A stretch of 24,183 nt of DNA. Source: Protostelium mycophagum (lineage: Eukaryota > Evosea > Variosea > Protosteliida > Protosteliaceae). How positions within the stretch are numbered: position 1 is the first letter of the stretch; each line of letters starts with the position of its first letter. Location of the stretch: the NCBI GenBank assembly GCA_002081555.1, contig KV920959.1, positions 1-24,183 on the forward strand. Reading direction: 5' to 3'. Made by a program: the position numbers and the translations under genes. Of this stretch, positions 20,299-24,183 are shown one piece after another. The notes beneath the pieces were generated by a model. That model saw nothing but the letters and a program-made list of their open reading frames with translations, did not search any database and was not told the origin of the DNA.

Positions 20299-21359
20299 AT
20301 GAGTGAACTTGTCCTCTACGTCGTTGCTACCCTCGTGGTACTTGCCGGTGTTGCCTACTTCTTCGTGAAACAACGCGAACAAGAGGCTTTATTATCTCAG
20401 CGAAAGCCCAGATCCACCAAAAAGGCAAAGAAGGAGACGAAGGAAACTAAGGAACCTCGCGAGAACAAGATCAGAAAGCCTCGTCCCGCTAAGGTCGAGG
20501 AAGAGCCCACCAAGACTTCTTCCAGAAAGAAGGTCAAGGAGGAGGATGAGACAAAGAATGTACTCGACTTCCTCAAGGGCAAGAAGTTCTCCTCTGAGCA
20601 GTCCGCCACCACCACACAGGTCAAGGTTCGCTCTGCCCCCCCCGCCGAAGTAAAGGGTAAGCAAGATCAAGCTTTTATGGTTTCAAATTATTTTGATCAT
20701 AGAATCATACTTCTTTCATTTTTCTGATCATCTGCAGCTGCCAAGAAATCTACTGTCGTCGTTGAGTCCGACTCTGAATCCGGCTCTGACTCTGAGGAGT
20801 ACGAGAAGGTCAAGAGAAAGCCCAAGACCACCACCAAGGACAACAAGCCCGAGGAGGAAGTGGAGGCACCCAAGAAGAAGAAGAAGTTCTTCACCAAGCA
20901 GGAGGAGGAAGCAGCCAAGGCCGCAAGAGATGCCGCCAAGGCAGAGCGTGAAGCCGCAAAGGCCGCACGCGAGGCTCGCAAGAACATGACTCCCGCAGAG
21001 AGAGCCGCTGACAGAAAGAAGAGAGCCGAAGGTGAGCTCAGTTTGTATGCTATGATACTGATCATCATTCAGCTGGAGAGGAAGGCTTCAGTGAGCAGCG
21101 TCAAAGACGCGCCCGCAAGGAGCGTACTGAGGATGGAGAGAATGGTGAGGACAACGGAGAGGGAGAGCGTAAGCCCAAGTTCCCTCCCAGAGAGGCCGAC
21201 CAAGCCCCCGTATTTGCCAGCGAATACGAGCCCGCAGATATGGACAACATTCTTAACAACCTCACTTCCTACTACCAGAAGAATCCAGAAGCCGGAAGAG
21301 CCAAGTCAAAGGCAAAGAAGCCCGTCGAAGAGGACTCCAAGGCTGAGGCTGACCAATAA
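20299..21359 (+). CDS. Membrane-anchored Lys/Ala/Glu-rich coiled-coil protein
   Basis: Exons 20299-20656, 20738-21031 and 21073-21359 give 312 aa, with introns of 81 and 41 nt and phase 1 at both junctions. Residues 4-22 (LVLYVVATLVVLAGVAYFF) form one N-terminal transmembrane helix. The rest is highly charged: a basic stretch rich in KK and TK, an acidic serine patch (ESDSESGSDSEE), then a long A/K/E/R helix (EEEAAKAARDAAKAEREAAK) likely to be a single alpha-helix or coiled coil. A less biased end contains DMDNILNNLTSYYQK. The layout recalls ER ribosome-receptor or p180-type proteins, but there is no sequence match I can name. Codons are strongly biased to AAG, GCC, CTC and CGC/CGT, unlike its neighbours, which suggests high expression. 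Stop codons TAATAA overlap AATAAA. Confidence 0.82.
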
Positions 21360-21363
21360 TAAA
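21356..21363 (+). terminator. Poly(A) signal overlapping the stop
   Basis: AATAAA at 21358-21363 overlaps the double stop TAATAA of the coiled-coil gene. The leftward gene next door ends only 235 bp away, so the two 3' ends are convergent and close. Confidence 0.6.
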
Positions 21364-21593
21364 GGTCGACATCATTATCAATTGCAAAATATTAGAGGTG
21401 AAATGCTTACTACGAGATGAAATGAATATTGACTGCATTTGTAACTTCTGTAACTCTTCAAAAATATATTTTTTCTTGGTAAGCTTTCTTCACCCATTTT
21501 TTCGATTCTTTATTCAAAGAAGTTCTCCCATCGTTTGAGTATTACTTCCTGAGCTCATCCTGACAAATGATCATGTTATCCATTTCTTTCATG

Positions 21594-23087
21594 TCAAATT
21601 CTTTTTATATTGACGGTTGACCATGAATCAACCACGATGTAATCATTCTCTCTCCTTAGCTTCACTTTCCCTTCCATCGATAATCTACAATGGTTCTCTT
21701 CCATCACTTGACATTGAAGGACCATGCTGTGCCACTCACCACGCTCTCCCGCTTCATCAACCTGAAGAGTGTTCACACCCATTGTGTCTGTTGGCTTCAT
21801 CATGTTTGGAAAATAAAAGGACCTTCAGTGAGTGGACAGATTTGTTGCAAAATTGATTCAAAAGATACCTCCACAGTTGTGCCCGCCTTCTGTATTCTTT
21901 GAGGATGAATCCAGCTGATATATAAAGAACAAAATCACTCACCGCTTGTGATAGTTTTCTTTTGAGTGCATCTCTATTCGTTGTAGAGCCAGCCAACATC
22001 TCAGCCATCTCAGCCCGTGCTGCGTCATCTTCCCCCGGCATCATGTTGACATTCACGCAACTGTCACTCATCACGAGGTGATGTACAGCGCATGACCCAC
22101 CTGATGACGCCTGAGATATCGTAATAAGACATCAGCTCATACAACGTGGATCTGTCTATGTCCCATAACGGCCTCAACAAATGTATATCTGACTTTCTTC
22201 ACAAAGATGATATCATCTGGTTGTGATTACCGCTCAAAGGTTCAATCATCCTCGCCATAAAATTATTGCACACGTCATCAATGTCCCCTGTCATCGTCAA
22301 TATTTTTGGGAATATTTGGTCGTCTTAATGTTCTTTTATGCCTGCGAAGCTGAGAAATTATTCAATATCATCGTCACGAACAAAACAGCACCAAAGCAGA
22401 TTACATGTCTGGACATTGCGTTTGTTTAGATTCGTCCTCTTTCCACAACATCAATTATCAGAGGAGAATTATTCACCTGTTGCGAGCGCTGAGAGGGCAA
22501 GGCCTCCTTCTTCCACAGGCTTCATTAATAAACGTAAAGCGTTGCGGTAACCTTCATACATAAATGGTGCTGATTCCCTCATGTTCTGGTCCGAAAAGCG
22601 AATTTGTTGTTTCTTTTGATAAACACATCACAAAATCACTCTCCATTTCAAATCAAAAAAGAAACTTGGTCATTGAATTCAATTAGGAATACACAAATTA
22701 CCTTCCATGAATCCAGCAGTACCACTTTCTGTTGGTTCAATGATCACCTTCATCCAAGGGATGCTGAGCGCCTTTGCTTGTTTCTCAACGACCTTATACA
22801 GAATAAGTGTCTTGTGCACTTGATCATCACGGATAATAGATTACCTCCAAAGGATGTGCTAAGAATCTTGTAGAAGTTGAATTTGACACTGGTGCAAAGG
22901 TGATCAGAGCGACAACTTCAAAGATGTCTTTGTAGGTTGCCTTCTCTTTGGCTAGTTGATCTGCTGACGAGACATCCGGACTAAGAGATTTGGGTAATCG
23001 CCATTGGAAAGTCGGATGTGCATTCTTCAATAGGTGAAGAGATGTCACGCAATCCTTCCCTCCCGTGAAAGAGATTGCTGTCCTCAT
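21594..23087 (-). CDS. DPH6-like PP-loop ATP-binding protein (diphthine-ammonia ligase family)
   Basis: Seven exons, 23087-22845, 22792-22702, 22551-22477, 22287-22231, 22188-22101, 22066-21943 and 21761-21594, join in phase to 281 aa. Residues 3-13 read TAISFTGGKDC, a variant of the SGGKDS PP-loop that binds ATP in the adenine nucleotide alpha-hydrolase fold. Then come VVALITFAPVS, FLAHPLEVVEKQAKALSIPW, ALATGDIDDV, RPLWDIDRSTLYELM, ISGVI and GERGEWHSMVL, in the order found in DPH6/ATPBD4 proteins. DPH6 amidates diphthine on elongation factor 2. The TGGKDC form is one I associate with a side branch of this family, so the true substrate is uncertain. The junction between exons 6 and 7 spans about 180 nt and could hide one more small exon. 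Confidence 0.87.
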
Positions 23088-23177
23088 GTTGATTTCAAAA
23101 TGCCGCAAACTCTTGTCCGCACTCTTTTATGCTTGTCCGCAACAATTTTATTATAATTCAGCTGTACATCATTGTAG

Positions 23178-24183
23178 ATCGTCAAAATATATAATTATGA
23201 CATATATATTATAACATATAATGTCATTGGTGCACTGAACATATCCAAGCCTGTGGCTACTGGTGGCGCCACCTGGCTCAGGTGAGTCTTATTTTATTCA
23301 GCATGAGATCACAGAATTGCTGCTAAAAAAGAAACCAAATATGATGTTGTTTTTGCCTCTGCAGCATTTAATGATGATCACGTGGCGAGACAACACCCAT
23401 TTCTACAACGGGTATAACAAGGTTGTTTTGTATCAATTAATTTACAGGTTGCGGCCAAAGAAAGTGGAGGCGTCTTTCAACATTGTTTTGTGGTCCTTAA
23501 CAACTGCCTTGGGTCGAATCTCGCCACACCATGGTTTGTCAATCTGGTGGGTTAGTATAGACATAATAATATCACTTATCTTGAGATTTCTTGTCTTTTA
23601 TTTTCATTCTGTAACAATAAGCTAATTCTCAAGCTCAATATTGAGAGACTTGATAGTTTAGATGCTTGCTTTAGACACAATTAATTGTTAGAAATGGACC
23701 TACAATGAAGTACAACGGGAATGCATCCCAAAAAAATGAGCTAAAAATTTAAAAATTCCTAATCCTGTGCCGAGTCAGTCATCATGGTTGTCTTTGTTTG
23801 CTGAAGAGGTTGGCCTGCCTTGTGTTGTTCAATACTTTGGCTGCATTGCAACATCAGTGTTAAGCAGAATAATGACCAATTACAACGCATGAAGACAGGC
23901 GTACAAAGCGTGGCGTAGATATCTCTGTCTAAAATAAACAGGAAGCTGCACATGAACGACCCAAAATAAATAAATTTATTATTCTTATTATGAATTTCTC
24001 AATCAGAATGTCTACAACTCCAATACCATAGCTACGGGGTCTGACTTCTGGTGTTCCGTGGAAAAATTTCTATTATTAAAATGCGCCAAATATCACCGGA
24101 GATGCTGTCATGTTGTGACATCTCCCTTTCCAAATTGTAGCGTTTTACAAGCATTTCGTGACTCTGGTTGTCAGATGGTGAGG
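23178..24183 (+). CDS. Unrecognised multi-exon gene, runs off the window
   Basis: Plus-strand exons with matching phases: 23178-23281, 23315-23411, 23448 to about 23545, and 24007 to the window end; introns are 33, 36 and about 460 nt. The protein reads NISKPVATGGATWLR, then AAKKETKYDVVFASAAFNDD, FLQRVAAKESGGVFQHCFVV and NNCLGSNLATPWF. The last exon is cysteine-rich (SVEKFLLLKCAKYHRRCC). No Met starts the first exon in frame, and only about 90 bp separate it from the divergent DPH6-like gene, so the start is unclear. I do not recognise the family. A minus-strand frame at 23759-23953 (preceded by TTTATTTTAG) lies in the long intron and could be an exon of another gene. Confidence 0.42.

Noticed and set aside
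20392-21068. Minus-strand leucine/serine-rich frames opposite the coiled-coil gene
   Set aside because: They are the antisense of biased lysine/glutamate codons, a usual artefact of such genes.
21841-21890. Possible extra exon of the DPH6-like gene (frame reading NTEGGHNCG)
   Set aside because: Including it would give a frame that closes at the next junction; skipping it keeps the GERGEW motif in frame directly after exon 6.

Overview
This is a stretch of a compact eukaryotic genome, about 60 percent A+T. It carries spliced genes with very short GT-AG introns, mostly 33-60 nt, and several stop codons are followed at once by or overlap AATAAA. The gene content (a DEG/ENaC-like channel, a sphingomyelin synthase, a RING protein, and spliced genes about 0.1-1.3 kb apart) suggests an early-branching animal such as a sponge, or a unicellular relative of animals. 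That placement is inference; no marker gene fixes the lineage. All coding calls come from manual reading of frames, splice sites and phase continuity.

Left part (1-10.5 kb): accessory and repeat-rich. It opens with an exact 449-bp tandem unit and then A+T-rich DNA holding two diverged copies of a ~220-bp direct repeat. After this come three relatives of a small secreted DNA/RNA non-specific endonuclease: one intact (6089-6816, minus) and two that look broken (3772-5057 minus, 9994-10445 plus). Foldback elements of about 95-285 bp lie among them. Also here are an ankyrin-repeat gene with an exact in-frame 135-bp tandem duplication (7735-8718, minus) and an A+T-rich three-exon gene for a small protein with two CxxC knuckles (9470-9966, minus).

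Middle part (10.9-17.5 kb): three leftward genes in a row. They are a haloalkane-dehalogenase-like alpha/beta hydrolase with an N-terminal membrane region, a 471-aa RING-finger protein with a DDFVIV (LIR-like) motif, and a 344-aa sphingomyelin synthase family enzyme.

Right part (18.3-24.2 kb): a DEG/ENaC-like channel gene and a strongly codon-biased, membrane-anchored, lysine/alanine-rich coiled-coil protein gene, both rightward. A 281-aa DPH6-like PP-loop ATPase gene is convergent with them, and an unrecognised rightward gene runs off the window.

No operon-like functional unit joins these genes. The most unusual content is the nuclease paralogue patch, the foldback elements with target-site duplications (one inside an intron, one directly upstream of a start codon), the membrane-anchored dehalogenase-like hydrolase whose introns are full of a GTTGTAGA word, and the RING protein.
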